From PWHG01 sp964406935 (GTDB lineage: Bacteria; Patescibacteriota; Patescibacteriia; Patescibacteriales; UBA12465), in NCBI GenBank assembly GCA_964406935.1, contig CAYOTM010000020.1, positions 1 to 12,536 of the forward strand: DNA of 12,536 nucleotides, read 5' to 3'. Each line of letters begins with the position of its first letter. Within the stretch, counting starts at the first letter, position 1. Positions 1 to 6,522 of the stretch are shown here, piece after piece. Below the pieces are notes generated by a model that saw nothing but the letters and a program-made list of their open reading frames with translations, had not been told where the DNA came from and did not search any database. A program made the translations under genes and the position numbers.

Positions 1-1688
1 GAATAATTATTAATAAATTCCCGAGCAATTAAGCGGGCGCTTTCTTCGCCAACTTGTAAAATTCCGAGGGCAAAAATAAAACGTGCCAAGGAAATATTTT
101 TTTTGGCCGAAATAGCGGCGAGTAAATTAGCGGCTTTTTTGGCAGCAAAGCCCGGGAGAGATAATAAGTCAGCTAGTCGCAAGCGATAAAAATCAGCCGG
201 TGTTTCTACTAAACCCTGGTCAATTAATTGAATAACAATACTTTCCCCCAGGCCAGCGATATCTAAAGCCGGCCGGGAAACAAAATGAATCAAACGACGT
301 TCAGCACTAGCCTGACAATTTTTATTTAAACAGCGATAAGCGGCCATCTCCGGCGCCCGTTTAACTAGTGAATTACAGCGCGGACAATGGGTTGGTGGTT
401 GAAAAGCAAGGGCCTTTTTTTCTCGTAGGCCCGGTAGCACTTGAATAATTTTCGGAATAACATCACCAGCTCGCTCTAAAATCACCGTATCGCCCAGACG
501 AATATCTAAGCGCTGAATTTCATCAAAATTATGTAAAGTAGCCCGACTAACCGTTGCCCCACCAACCGACACTGGCTCCAAAACAGCGGCTGGCGTTAAA
601 ACGCCCGTCCGACCCACTTGCCAAACAATATCGAGAACTTTGCTGGTCGCTTGCTCGGCCGGAAATTTATAGGCAATCATAAAGCGCGGCGCCTTACCAA
701 CTACCCCTAATTTTGACCACCAGACAAGATCATTTATTTTTAAAACTAAGCCATCAATATTAAAATCTAATTTTTCGCGCTCTTTAATAATTTCTTGATA
801 AAATTGTTGAACTTTATTTAAATCAGGACATAAACGATTTTGCTTAACAGTTTTAAATCCCAACAAAGCTGTTAAATTTTCCGCTATCTGACGACTGGGT
901 AAATAGTTTTCTAAGGATTCACCGGGAATTAATAAATCATAAGCATAAAAATCTAAACGTCGAGAGGCCGCTACCCGGGGATCAAGTTGCCTGAGTGAAC
1001 CAGCCGCTCCATTACGAGTATTGGCTAATAAATTTTTACCCTCAACTTGATATTGTTTATTTAATTCTTGCCAGACTGATTTAGGCATAATCGCTTCTCC
1101 GCGAATTTCCAGCTCACTATTTTTAAGAAGAGCTAACCATTTTTCTGCCAAAATTTTACTTAAACCTAAAGCTAATAATTGTTTAATTGAAGGCAAATTG
1201 ATAGTTAAAGGAATGCTTTTAATGGTTTTTAAATTAGCGGTTACTTCTTCCCCCACTAAACCATCACCTCGCGTCGCCCCTTGGACTAGTTGACCCTGGC
1301 GATAAATCAAGCTAGCTGCTAAACCATCCAATTTTAATTCGCAATAATAAGTAAATTTTGGCGGGGGGCTAATTTTTAAAAAATTAAAATTACGCTCCTG
1401 CCAAGAAATTAAATCTTCTAAAGAAAAAGCATCATTTAAAGACAGCATTGGCTGACGATGATTAACTTTATTAAATTTATCTAAAGCCTGGCCCCCGACT
1501 CGTTGACTAGGGGAATTGGGGGTAATTAATTCAGGAAAAGCTTGCTCTAAACTGACTAATTCTTGTTTTAAACTATCTAAAGCCGCCGGCGAAATTGTTT
1601 CCCGGTCAAGAACATGATATTGATGGCGATGATAGTCAATTTCGGCTCGCAATTTGGCTAATCTTTGTTTGGCTTGACTGATTTTCAT
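1..1688 (-). CDS. ligA: NAD+-dependent DNA ligase LigA (C-terminus beyond window)
   Basis: This gene encodes the ligase that seals nicks in replication and repair using NAD+. The reading frame is open from the ATG at 1688 to the window edge, about 562 residues, against about 670 for the family, so only the last part of the HhH region and the BRCT domain are missing. An N-terminal NAD-binding Ia-like segment is followed by the adenylation site CELKLDG with the lysine at residue 119, close to K115 of the E. coli enzyme. The OB-fold follows, then a zinc finger with cysteines at 435, 438, 453 and 458, then helix-hairpin-helix repeats (for example LDIAGLGE and LLSLPGFAAKKA). No Shine-Dalgarno site is visible. 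The start lies two bases after the stop of a short upstream ORF that copies the first 13 codons of this gene. Identification is secure from the motifs; the phylogenetic source is inferred. Confidence 0.97.
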   Translation of the reverse strand, partial: MKISQAKQRLAKLRAEIDYHRHQYHVLDRETISPAALDSLKQELVSLEQAFPELITPNSPSQRVGGQALDKFNKVNHRQPMLSLNDAFSLEDLISWQERNFNFLKISPPPKFTYYCELKLDGLAASLIYRQGQLVQGATRGDGLVGEEVTANLKTIKSIPLTINLPSIKQLLALGLSKILAEKWLALLKNSELEIRGEAIMPKSVWQELNKQYQVEGKNLLANTRNGAAGSLRQLDPRVAASRRLDFYAYDLLIPGESLENYLPSRQIAENLTALLGFKTVKQNRLCPDLNKVQQFYQEIIKEREKLDFNIDGLVLKINDLVWWSKLGVVGKAPRFMIAYKFPAEQATSKVLDIVWQVGRTGVLTPAAVLEPVSVGGATVSRATLHNFDEIQRLDIRLGDTVILERAGDVIPKIIQVLPGLREKKALAFQPPTHCPRCNSLVKRAPEMAAYRCLNKNCQASAERRLIHFVSRPALDIAGLGESIVIQLIDQGLVETPADFYRLRLADLLSLPGFAAKKAANLLAAISAKKNISLARFIFALGILQVGEESARLIAREFINNY

Positions 1689-1690
1689 AT

Positions 1691-1732
1691 TTATAATCTA
1701 GCTAATCTATGCTTGGCTTGACTGATTTTCAT
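1691..1732 (-). CDS. 13-codon upstream ORF duplicating the ligA start
   Basis: This ORF reads MKISQAKHRLARL and then TAA. The ligA protein itself begins MKISQAKQRLAKL. About 32 bases around the ligA start have been duplicated in tandem (1657-1688 and 1701-1732), and the upstream copy is now closed by a stop that leaves two bases before the true ATG. It could be a translated leader that couples ribosomes into ligA, or simply a slippage duplication with no product. The copy keeps an ATG and an open frame, but translation is not shown. Confidence 0.45.
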   Translation of the reverse strand: MKISQAKHRLARL

Positions 1733-1768
1733 AAAAGCTAAAAATAGGCAATTTATTACCTTATTAAT

Positions 1769-1777
1769 ATTATATCA
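1769..1777 (-). promoter_or_regulatory. Extended -10 promoter for ligA
   Basis: Read on the minus strand, this is TGATATAAT, a perfect extended -10 (TGnTATAAT), about 37 bases before the upstream ORF and about 80 before the ligA ATG. No good -35 box is present, as is usual for extended -10 promoters. The predicted leader carries the duplicated start. Confidence 0.5.
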
Positions 1778-1802
1778 CATTATATTTATTTGCGAAAAAG
1801 GG

Positions 1803-2040
1803 GGGAAATAGCTTGTTTGCACGACTATGATAAAAAATTGGGAAAAAGCACAAGCATGGGAATAAATTGTCTCCGCGACTATGATAAAAAATTGGCCAAA
1901 TCACGAGCGCGGAAATCGTGTAAAATTTCTCTGTCTGAGCCGCCCATATCATATGGGCGAACTTCCTAATCAAGGCGGCGGCGAGTTGGAAATTTTACTA
2001 GATTTCAAGCGAGTGATCCAATTTTTTAACTAGTCGCTAA
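1803..2040. repeat. MITE-like imperfect inverted repeat with extra direct copy of one arm
   Basis: Arms at about 1875-1929 and 1989-2037 are imperfect inverted copies over roughly 50 bases. Both begin GCGACTA, continue TAAAAAATTGG or close to it, and end GTAAAATTTC. The spacer holds a 9-bp palindrome, CGCCCATAT-c-ATATGGGCG, at 1941-1959. The outer 20 bases of the left arm (1876-1895) occur again as a direct repeat at 1822-1841, within about 40 bases of similarity (1803-1842 and 1858-1896). No coding sequence is present. It resembles a non-autonomous mobile repeat or an extragenic palindrome, but no target-site duplication was identified. Confidence 0.5.
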
Positions 2041-2046
2041 GTTTTT

Positions 2047-2195
2047 GCGCCACTTTTTGTTAAAAAGTGGCAAAAGAGAAAATAATTTAAAAAGAGTTTG
2101 GGAAAGAAAAAAATAATAATTTTCGCGCTACTTTTTGTTAAAAAGTGGCAAAAGAGAAAATAATTTAAAAAGAGCTTGGAAAAGAAAAAAAATAT
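2047..2195. repeat. Tandem repeat, two units of 78 bp, each with a hairpin
   Basis: Two near-identical units start at 2047 and 2125. Each opens with a stem-loop: GCCACTTTTT, loop GTT, AAAAAGTGGC at 2049-2071, and a one-mismatch version at 2127-2149. An A-rich tail containing AAAAGAGAAAATAATTT follows each hairpin. The units differ at only a few positions. The region is non-coding, and its function is unknown. Confidence 0.75.
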
Positions 2196-2219
2196 CACTT
2201 TTCTTAATATTTACCCTAC

Positions 2220-2248
2220 TTGAAATTGTTAAAAATATTTGTTATTAT
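2220..2248 (+). promoter_or_regulatory. Sigma-70-type promoter for a candidate small RNA
   Basis: TTGAAA (2220-2225), a 17-base spacer and TATTAT (2243-2248) give near-consensus boxes with ideal spacing. The expected start is near 2255. No ORF follows in this direction before the terminator at 2308-2340, so the product would be a short RNA. Confidence 0.55.
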
Positions 2249-2254
2249 AAAAAT

Positions 2255-2340
2255 ATCCATACGAAGCAGGCACCAAAGTATTTTTAATACAAAGGTTCCT
2301 CTTTAATAAAAACCACTAGTTTTTCTGGTGGTTTTTATTT
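2255..2340 (+). ncRNA. Candidate structured small RNA of about 85 nt
   Basis: Downstream of a good promoter lies a symmetric stem-loop at 2268-2300. Three base pairs (AGG/CCT), a c-t mismatch, three pairs (ACC/GGT), a 3x3 A-A internal loop and five pairs (GTATT/AATAC) close a TTT loop. It is followed directly by an intrinsic terminator. No start codon with a usable frame is present. The arrangement of promoter, structured body and terminator is that of a stand-alone sRNA. No known RNA family is recognised. Its 3' end converges on, and overlaps, the end of the NYN gene. Confidence 0.45.
2308..2340. terminator. Bidirectional intrinsic terminator
   Basis: AAAAACCACTAG pairs with CTGGTGGTTTTT (one G-T pair) around a TTTTT loop. 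T-rich tracts follow on both strands. It serves the plus-strand candidate RNA and the minus-strand NYN gene, whose TAA stop (2335-2337) lies inside the structure. Confidence 0.8.
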
Positions 2341-2832
2341 TTCAACAATATGTTTAATATTTATTAAATAATCAAAATATTTACTAGTCAATCTTTTGTA
2401 TAAAGATGAAGCATATTTTTTATTAGGAAATAATATTTTTTGAAATTTATTTTTAACTATTAAATACCTTACTAATTTTATATAATCACCATCTCCAGAA
2501 ATTAAAATAATTTTATTAAAATTTTCCTTTTCACAAATTTTTTTCATTACATCAAATATAATATCGGAGTCAACATTTCCTTTTTTATTGCTATACATTG
2601 AATAAATGTGCTCTTTAAAGACTAATGAAAATCCTGAGCCCTTTAATTGATTATACAACGAATTATTTAATTTATTATTATAGCCTAAATAATAATAAGC
2701 TAACTTAACTTTATATTTTTTGAATAAATATTTCCTCAATTTATTAAAATTAATACTCCAAGAAACTTTATCTAGCCTGGTGCCGATATACAAATTTTGA
2801 CCATCAATAAAGCAAAGATTATTTTCTTCCAT
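2335..2832 (-). CDS. NYN-domain (LabA/DUF88-like) PIN-fold ribonuclease
   Basis: This is a 165-residue protein made almost entirely of one NYN domain, a PIN-like fold usually acting as a metal-dependent RNase. The visible landmarks are the N-terminal CFIDGQNLY (acidic D and N, residues ~8-15), the central KGNVDSDIIFDVMKK and the C-terminal ILISGDGDYIKLVRYL. Together these supply the expected acidic cluster of the active site. Length is normal for a single-domain member. The start is the only early ATG and no Shine-Dalgarno site is seen. It is a single-gene unit ending in a bidirectional terminator. The gene is strikingly AT- and lysine-rich, as is the reverse transcriptase further on, which may point to acquisition. 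The RNA target is unknown. The family call is strong, the biological role open. Confidence 0.88.
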   Translation of the reverse strand: MEENNLCFIDGQNLYIGTRLDKVSWSINFNKLRKYLFKKYKVKLAYYYLGYNNKLNNSLYNQLKGSGFSLVFKEHIYSMYSNKKGNVDSDIIFDVMKKICEKENFNKIILISGDGDYIKLVRYLIVKNKFQKILFPNKKYASSLYKRLTSKYFDYLINIKHIVEK

Positions 2833-2908
2833 TTTATTTTTATATATTATTAATTAGCTAATTATATAAAAATAAAAATCAAAAATTATAAAAATAAATA
2901 TAAATTTT

Positions 2909-2940
2909 AAAAAACCCCCAGCGATAGACTGGGAGCTTTT
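2909..2940 (-). terminator. Intrinsic terminator after the twin small membrane-protein genes
   Basis: On the minus strand CTCCCAG (2929-2935) pairs with CTGGGGG (2915-2921), with one T-G pair and a 7-base loop, followed by TTTTTT. It lies about 35 bases after the stop of the gene at 2972-3190. Confidence 0.75.
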
Positions 2941-2971
2941 TAAAAATACAGAAAAAAAAATTAGGAAAAAA

Positions 2972-3190
2972 TTATTCGACCGCTGGTGTTTCAGTTTGTT
3001 CTGGGGCAGCTGTAGAATTAATAAAGTTAACAATTTCCGTTAAAGTTTGATTGTTAACAGTGGCGGCTTGCTCAAGTTGAGCCAAGCGAATATTTTGGTT
3101 ATTAAGACGAGCTCCTAGTTGCCAAAATAGCATAATTAAAACTCCTAAAATTAAACCGGTAATCAGAGGAAAAAGATGTTCTTTTTTCAT
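2972..3190 (-). CDS. Small single-pass membrane protein, paralogue A
   Basis: This is a 72-residue protein of unknown function. A short basic N-terminus (MKKEH) is followed by a hydrophobic membrane segment at about residues 7-25. A polar, heptad-like stretch (LAQLEQAATVNNQTLTEIV) follows, then a short acidic, proline-containing tail. The N-terminus is predicted to be cytoplasmic and the tail external. It is a paralogue of the next gene: both share a membrane segment, then a short coiled-coil-like region ending IVNFIN or IVNLIN. The genes are 59 bases apart on the same strand and share a promoter and terminator, so they are probably a two-gene operon whose products may form hetero-oligomers (inference). 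Confidence 0.7.
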   Translation of the reverse strand: MKKEHLFPLITGLILGVLIMLFWQLGARLNNQNIRLAQLEQAATVNNQTLTEIVNFINSTAAPEQTETPAVE

Positions 3191-3249
3191 AAAGATAAAT
3201 TAGCGTTTTAATCAGGTAAAGCTGAATTAAGACGCAAACATTTTAATTT

Positions 3250-3450
3250 TTAAGGTTGAGCTTGGGTCAGACTGGCGTTGATTAAATTAACAATCGCAGC
3301 CGCTGTTTGGGTATTTTCAATCACCGTTTCCTGCACAGCAATTAAACGTTTTTCTTGACGTTTGGTTTGCCAATAGAAAAAAGTAAAGGAGGAAACAAGT
3401 AAAAGTAGGGCGATAATTGTGACCAGGGGACCAGTTGATTTTTTAGTCAT
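3250..3450 (-). CDS. Small single-pass membrane protein, paralogue B
   Basis: This is a protein of 66 residues when started at the ATG at 3450. An in-frame TTG at 3468 would add six residues, but the ATG gives MTKKSTGPLV, which aligns with MKKEHLFPLI of the paralogue, so the ATG is preferred. One membrane segment lies at about residues 8-27 (LVTIIALLLLVSS). It is followed by basic WQTKRQEKR and then a helical region ending IVNLINASLTQAQP. No enzymatic motif is present. It is the first gene after the promoter at 3524-3552. Function is unknown; a role as a membrane-anchored oligomeric helper is possible but unsupported. Confidence 0.68.
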   Translation of the reverse strand: MTKKSTGPLVTIIALLLLVSSFTFFYWQTKRQEKRLIAVQETVIENTQTAAAIVNLINASLTQAQP

Positions 3451-3523
3451 ATAAAAATAGGAGGTCAATCGCTGCCAACTTGAAAAGCGGTCAGTGATGA
3501 CGGTTAATTTATGATACTTATTT

Positions 3524-3552
3524 ATTATACAATAAAATTAAATGGGTGACAA
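3524..3552 (-). promoter_or_regulatory. Promoter of the twin small membrane-protein operon
   Basis: On the minus strand TTGTCA (3547-3552), a 17-base spacer and TATAAT (3524-3529) match sigma-70 boxes well. The predicted leader to the ATG at 3450 is about 67 bases. Confidence 0.65.
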
Positions 3553-3587
3553 ATATAATAGTTTAATAAGGATAAAAATAAATCAGC

Positions 3588-3662
3588 CTGACGCTCACCA
3601 GATGGTTAATTTACAACCTTTCTCAACTGACGCTCACCAGATGGTTAACTTGCAACCTTTCT
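3588..3662. repeat. Two 36-bp direct repeats, 39-bp period
   Basis: Copies at 3588-3623 and 3627-3662 differ at two positions, both transitions. Each contains CGCTCACCAGATGGTTAA. They sit in the intergenic space between the small membrane-protein promoter and the terminator of the Cys-repeat protein. No known regulator site is recognised. The period is a multiple of three, but no convincing gene runs through it. Confidence 0.8.
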
Positions 3663-3670
3663 TAGCTAAC

Positions 3671-3702
3671 AAAAAAACAGACTCGACAGGGTCTGCTTTT
3701 TT
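3671..3702. terminator. Bidirectional intrinsic terminator
   Basis: CAGAC (3678-3682) pairs with GTCTG (3691-3695) around an 8-base loop, flanked by a run of A on one side and TTTTTT on the other. It probably ends the minus-strand gene whose stop is at 3759. Confidence 0.65.
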
Positions 3703-3758
3703 GATGTCGGTGCAATCAAAAGCGAGAAATTCTTAAATTAAAAAAAAATATGAAATCA

Positions 3759-4658
3759 TTAAAACATGTTAAGGGAACAAACGGGTACGCAAGCCTCGGT
3801 GCACATCTCAGCATTAGCGTCATGACGACAGGCAGACAGACATTGATCAAAGCGTAGGCCTCTGATTTCTTCAAAAGCACCTTCCGCTTCAACACACCAA
3901 TCAATTGCTAGGCCCTCACATTCTTGATATTGAGGGAGCCAAGTACCACCTGAAGCTTCACATCTTTCGCCAAATCGAGGACCGACGGCCGCTCTTTCCC
4001 AGAGCTTATCTTCATAAACTTTACCATTAAGGAGGCAAGCGAAATTATCGCCTCCCTGCCACTGGCCATCATACTTTTCACAGCTAGTTTTCATTTCTTC
4101 AATTCGTTGCCAATTAGCATTATAATAATCTTGATCATCAACCCGACAAGCTAATTCTTCATTTCCCAGCCACTGGCCAGAAATTTCTAAACAACTATCT
4201 CTAAGGGCGAGAGTAGTGTGCCAGTCGCCAGTATAAACTTCACCGTCAATTTCACATTTAAAATCAACTCCGCCTAACCATTCGCCATTCCGCTCTACAC
4301 AAATTGCCTTCATATCAGCAATTCTTTCCCAGGAAAAATCTGAATAAATTTCTTCTTTAATTTGACAAGTCATGTTTTCGCCCCCTAAAAAGAGGCCGTC
4401 AAGCTCTTGACAGGAAGCGATACGCTCTTGAAAAAAAGCTAATTCCTCGTTCATGATTAACCTCTCACCAATAAAACAACCCTCTTCTCTTAACTCACCG
4501 TTGAGTTGTTGACAAATAACGGTTGAGTCGACAGTGACGGTCCCAACATCTATTGGTTTAACAACCACTTTACTACTCTTTTTAAAGGATAGCAACCAAA
4601 GGCCAGCAACAAAAACAACAATCATTAGCAAGAAAATAATTAAATAATTTTTTTTCAT
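3759..4658 (-). CDS. Membrane-anchored protein with tandem Cys-paired repeats
   Basis: This is a 299-residue protein of unknown function. An N-terminal hydrophobic segment (about residues 4-24) after MKKN acts as a membrane anchor or uncleaved signal. The rest is extracytoplasmic and consists of about five imperfect repeats of roughly 37-40 residues. The core pattern is C-x4-G-x-W/F-L-G-G-x(3-5)-C, often followed by an aromatic residue and then W-x-R (for example CVERNGEWLGG, CLEISGQWLGN, CEKYDGQWQGG). Each repeat carries a cysteine pair likely to form a disulfide, and the C-terminus is denser in Cys (CTEACVPVC). The repeats suggest a rigid extended surface stalk or binding protein (inference). 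The gene is divergently transcribed from the DGR reverse transcriptase and ends in the terminator at 3671-3702. It might be unrelated to the DGR. Confidence 0.75.
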   Translation of the reverse strand: MKKNYLIIFLLMIVVFVAGLWLLSFKKSSKVVVKPIDVGTVTVDSTVICQQLNGELREEGCFIGERLIMNEELAFFQERIASCQELDGLFLGGENMTCQIKEEIYSDFSWERIADMKAICVERNGEWLGGVDFKCEIDGEVYTGDWHTTLALRDSCLEISGQWLGNEELACRVDDQDYYNANWQRIEEMKTSCEKYDGQWQGGDNFACLLNGKVYEDKLWERAAVGPRFGERCEASGGTWLPQYQECEGLAIDWCVEAEGAFEEIRGLRFDQCLSACRHDANAEMCTEACVPVCSLNMF

Positions 4659-4690
4659 ATTGTTTTTTTAATAATATCAGGACTACTTAT

Positions 4691-4719
4691 ATTATATAAT
4701 ATTTGGAATAATTAGACAA
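4691..4719 (-). promoter_or_regulatory. Promoter of the Cys-repeat protein gene
   Basis: On the minus strand TTGTCT (4714-4719), a 17-base spacer and TATAAT (4691-4696). The predicted leader is about 25 bases. The reverse transcriptase on the other strand must be started from the same 124-base AT-rich gap, but no equally convincing plus-strand promoter was found there. Confidence 0.6.
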
Positions 4720-4782
4720 CAATAGACTAAATTATAAAATAAGCTAATTATTATAAATTAGGCTAAATTATTAATTAACAAT

Positions 4783-6015
4783 ATGCTAAAACAAGATTTA
4801 TTAATCGCTTATTTAGCTGCTCGAAAAAATAAACGAAAAAAAATTGATCAATTAAAATTTGAGATTGATTTTGAAAATAATCTATCCAATATTTATCAAA
4901 AAATTAATAATCAAAGCTATCAACCAACTAAAAGCCGTGCTTTTATTATAAATAAACCAGTTAAAAGAGAGATTTTTGCTGCTCACTTTCAAGATCGAGT
5001 AGTTCACCATTTAATTTATCAATATCTTAATCCAATTATTGATAAAAAATTAATTTATGACACTTATGCTTGTCGACCAAAAAAAGGAGTTGTGTTTGGC
5101 ATTAATCGTTTAAAAAAATTTCTCAAAGCAGTTAGTAATAACTATCAAACTGAGGCCTGGATTTTAAAAATTGATATTAGCGGTTATTTTATGAATATGA
5201 ACCGAGAGATTTTATTTAATAATTTAATAAAAATGATTAATCGGGATATTCAATCATGGCCAGAAAAAAAACAAGCCACTTTATTATTTTTACTGAAAGA
5301 AAATATTTTTAATCAAGCAATAAAAAATTGTAATATTATCGGCAAAACAGCAGATTGGCAGGATTTACCAAAAAACAAAAGCTTATTTTATAGTCCGAAA
5401 AATTGTGGTTTACCAATTGGTAATTTAACCTCTCAATTATTTGGTAATGTATATTTAAACTATTTTGATCATTATGTTAAAAGAGAATTAAAAATTAAAT
5501 ATTATGGTCGTTATGTTGATGATATGGTATTTATGCATAAAAATAAAAATTTTCTGAAAAATTGTTTAAAAATTATTAAGAAAGTATTATTATCGAAATT
5601 TAAATTGAGCATTCATCCTAAAAAAATTTATCTCCAACCAGTTGCTCATGGTGTTTATTTTTTAGGTCAATATATTAAACCTAGAAGAAGTTATATTGCT
5701 AAACGGCCAAAAAATAGTTTTTACCAAGCAATCAAAAAAATTAACCAACAGTGGGATAATTTTCTGAAAAATAATCCTCAAACACAAACTGAAAATTTAG
5801 AAATTATTCTTCAACAAACTATTAATATAATTAACTCATATTTAGGCTTATTTAGACACGCTAATTCTTATAAATTAAGAAAAAAAATTATCGAACAACT
5901 AAATAACCGGATTTGGCAGTATATTACTATTGATAAAAATATTGCTAAAATAATGATTAAAAAAGATATTAAAGAGGCTATATTTATGAAAAAGGTTAAA
6001 GATTTTACCAGTTAA
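4783..6015 (+). CDS. Diversity-generating retroelement reverse transcriptase
   Basis: This is a 410-residue RT. Catalytic motif A is KIDISGYF with D131; motif C is YVDDM with D246 and D247. The motif between them is GLPIGNLTSQ (residues ~209-218), matching the I/L-G-x3-SQ signature that separates DGR RTs from group II intron and retron RTs. No maturase or endonuclease domain follows, and the length is typical for DGR RTs. The C-terminal part is lysine-rich and helical, as expected for the thumb. The protein should copy TR RNA into adenine-mutated cDNA, working with the Avd-like protein. The gene faces the opposite way from avd, TR and target gene, converging on avd across 110 bases, so it is not in their transcript. 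It is very AT-rich compared with the target gene. Identification is secured by the adjacent TR and VRs. Confidence 0.95.
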   Translation: MLKQDLLIAYLAARKNKRKKIDQLKFEIDFENNLSNIYQKINNQSYQPTKSRAFIINKPVKREIFAAHFQDRVVHHLIYQYLNPIIDKKLIYDTYACRPKKGVVFGINRLKKFLKAVSNNYQTEAWILKIDISGYFMNMNREILFNNLIKMINRDIQSWPEKKQATLLFLLKENIFNQAIKNCNIIGKTADWQDLPKNKSLFYSPKNCGLPIGNLTSQLFGNVYLNYFDHYVKRELKIKYYGRYVDDMVFMHKNKNFLKNCLKIIKKVLLSKFKLSIHPKKIYLQPVAHGVYFLGQYIKPRRSYIAKRPKNSFYQAIKKINQQWDNFLKNNPQTQTENLEIILQQTINIINSYLGLFRHANSYKLRKKIIEQLNNRIWQYITIDKNIAKIMIKKDIKEAIFMKKVKDFTS

Positions 6016-6125
6016 TCTTGATTAAGATCTCAAAAAAATAACCTGTTTTTTGTACAACAAAAAAATAATTTCAGAATCACTTTTCGGGGCAGAGTCCGCT
6101 CTAACAAATTAGCAAAATTAAAAAA
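6016..6125. other. Convergent gap between RT and avd
   Basis: This is a 110-base gap with no gene. An A/T hairpin (TTTTTTGT, ACA, ACAAAAAA, near 6044-6065) could slow transcription from either side. A GC-richer patch containing GGGGCAGAGTCCGCTC near 6087-6102 is unexplained. Confidence 0.4.
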
Positions 6126-6473
6126 TTAGCGATAATATTTTTCCCAAGCAGTAAGTTGCTTCGAGATTGTTTCTAATTTTTCTGATAGAGAAACAAAAGT
6201 ATTTAATTTACAAATTTTTAAATCAAGCGATAAACGAAGTAACAATCTCAAAGTTTCTGCTTTTTCTCGAGTTTGAATAATAATATCTAATTTTTGGGTA
6301 TTATTCAAACAATTGGCTTGATAAATTAGCAAAATTAAATCAATGCCATCTTTTTTAAGTCTTTCTCCTAAAGTATAGCGATACTCACGAGTAAATTTAC
6401 TAGAAAAAGCAAATAAATCTAGGGCTAAGGAGTAAGCTGCTTGGTAAACTGGTAAAGACGTATACAAGGCCAT
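6126..6473 (-). CDS. avd: DGR accessory variability determinant (Avd-like, four-helix bundle)
   Basis: This is a 115-residue, wholly helical protein of the Avd/S23-like four-helix-bundle family. Visible family features are an N-terminal YQAAYSLALDLFAFSSKF helix, then YTLGERLKKD (the conserved LG-x-R/L turn), a middle helix LLIYQANCLNN, then a helix with REKAETLRLLLRLSLDL, and a final SEKLETISKQLTAWEKYY. In studied DGRs, Avd forms a pentamer that binds the RT and the TR RNA and is needed for cDNA synthesis. The gene begins 49 bases after the TR on the same strand, the classic TR-avd adjacency, and could be cotranscribed with TR. The RT is on the opposite strand. No ribosome-binding site is visible. 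Family membership is judged from helix pattern and context. Confidence 0.85.
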   Translation of the reverse strand: MALYTSLPVYQAAYSLALDLFAFSSKFTREYRYTLGERLKKDGIDLILLIYQANCLNNTQKLDIIIQTREKAETLRLLLRLSLDLKICKLNTFVSLSEKLETISKQLTAWEKYYR

Positions 6474-6488
6474 AAAAAATTAAATAAA

Positions 6489-6514
6489 GAACGAAGAAAA
6501 AAATTTCTTCGTTC
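6489..6514 (-). terminator. Hairpin just 3' of the template repeat
   Basis: An 11-bp perfect stem (6489-6499 with 6504-6514) encloses a 4-base loop, 8 bases after the end of TR. Read on the minus strand it is followed by a T-rich tract (TTTATTTAATTTTTT). It may end or attenuate the TR RNA before avd, or be the structured spacer that the RT-Avd complex recognises. Confidence 0.6.
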
Positions 6515-6522
6515 AATAATAA

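Noticed and set aside
1770..1973. 67-codon minus-strand frame
   Set aside because: It runs through the direct and inverted repeats; the repeated IFYHSR peptide merely reflects the DNA repeat.
1800..2200. CRISPR array
   Set aside because: The repeats are few, of different types and without regular unique spacers; no cas genes are present.
3542..3736. 64-codon plus-strand frame with a repeated DAHQMVNLQPF segment
   Set aside because: The repeat is explained by the 39-bp DNA repeat, and the frame reads through an intrinsic terminator. No promoter fits well.
4783..6015. Retron or group II intron as an alternative for the RT
   Set aside because: There is no maturase/endonuclease domain, no intron RNA structure and no msr-msd; the GNLTSQ motif and the TR/VR pairs fix it as a DGR.
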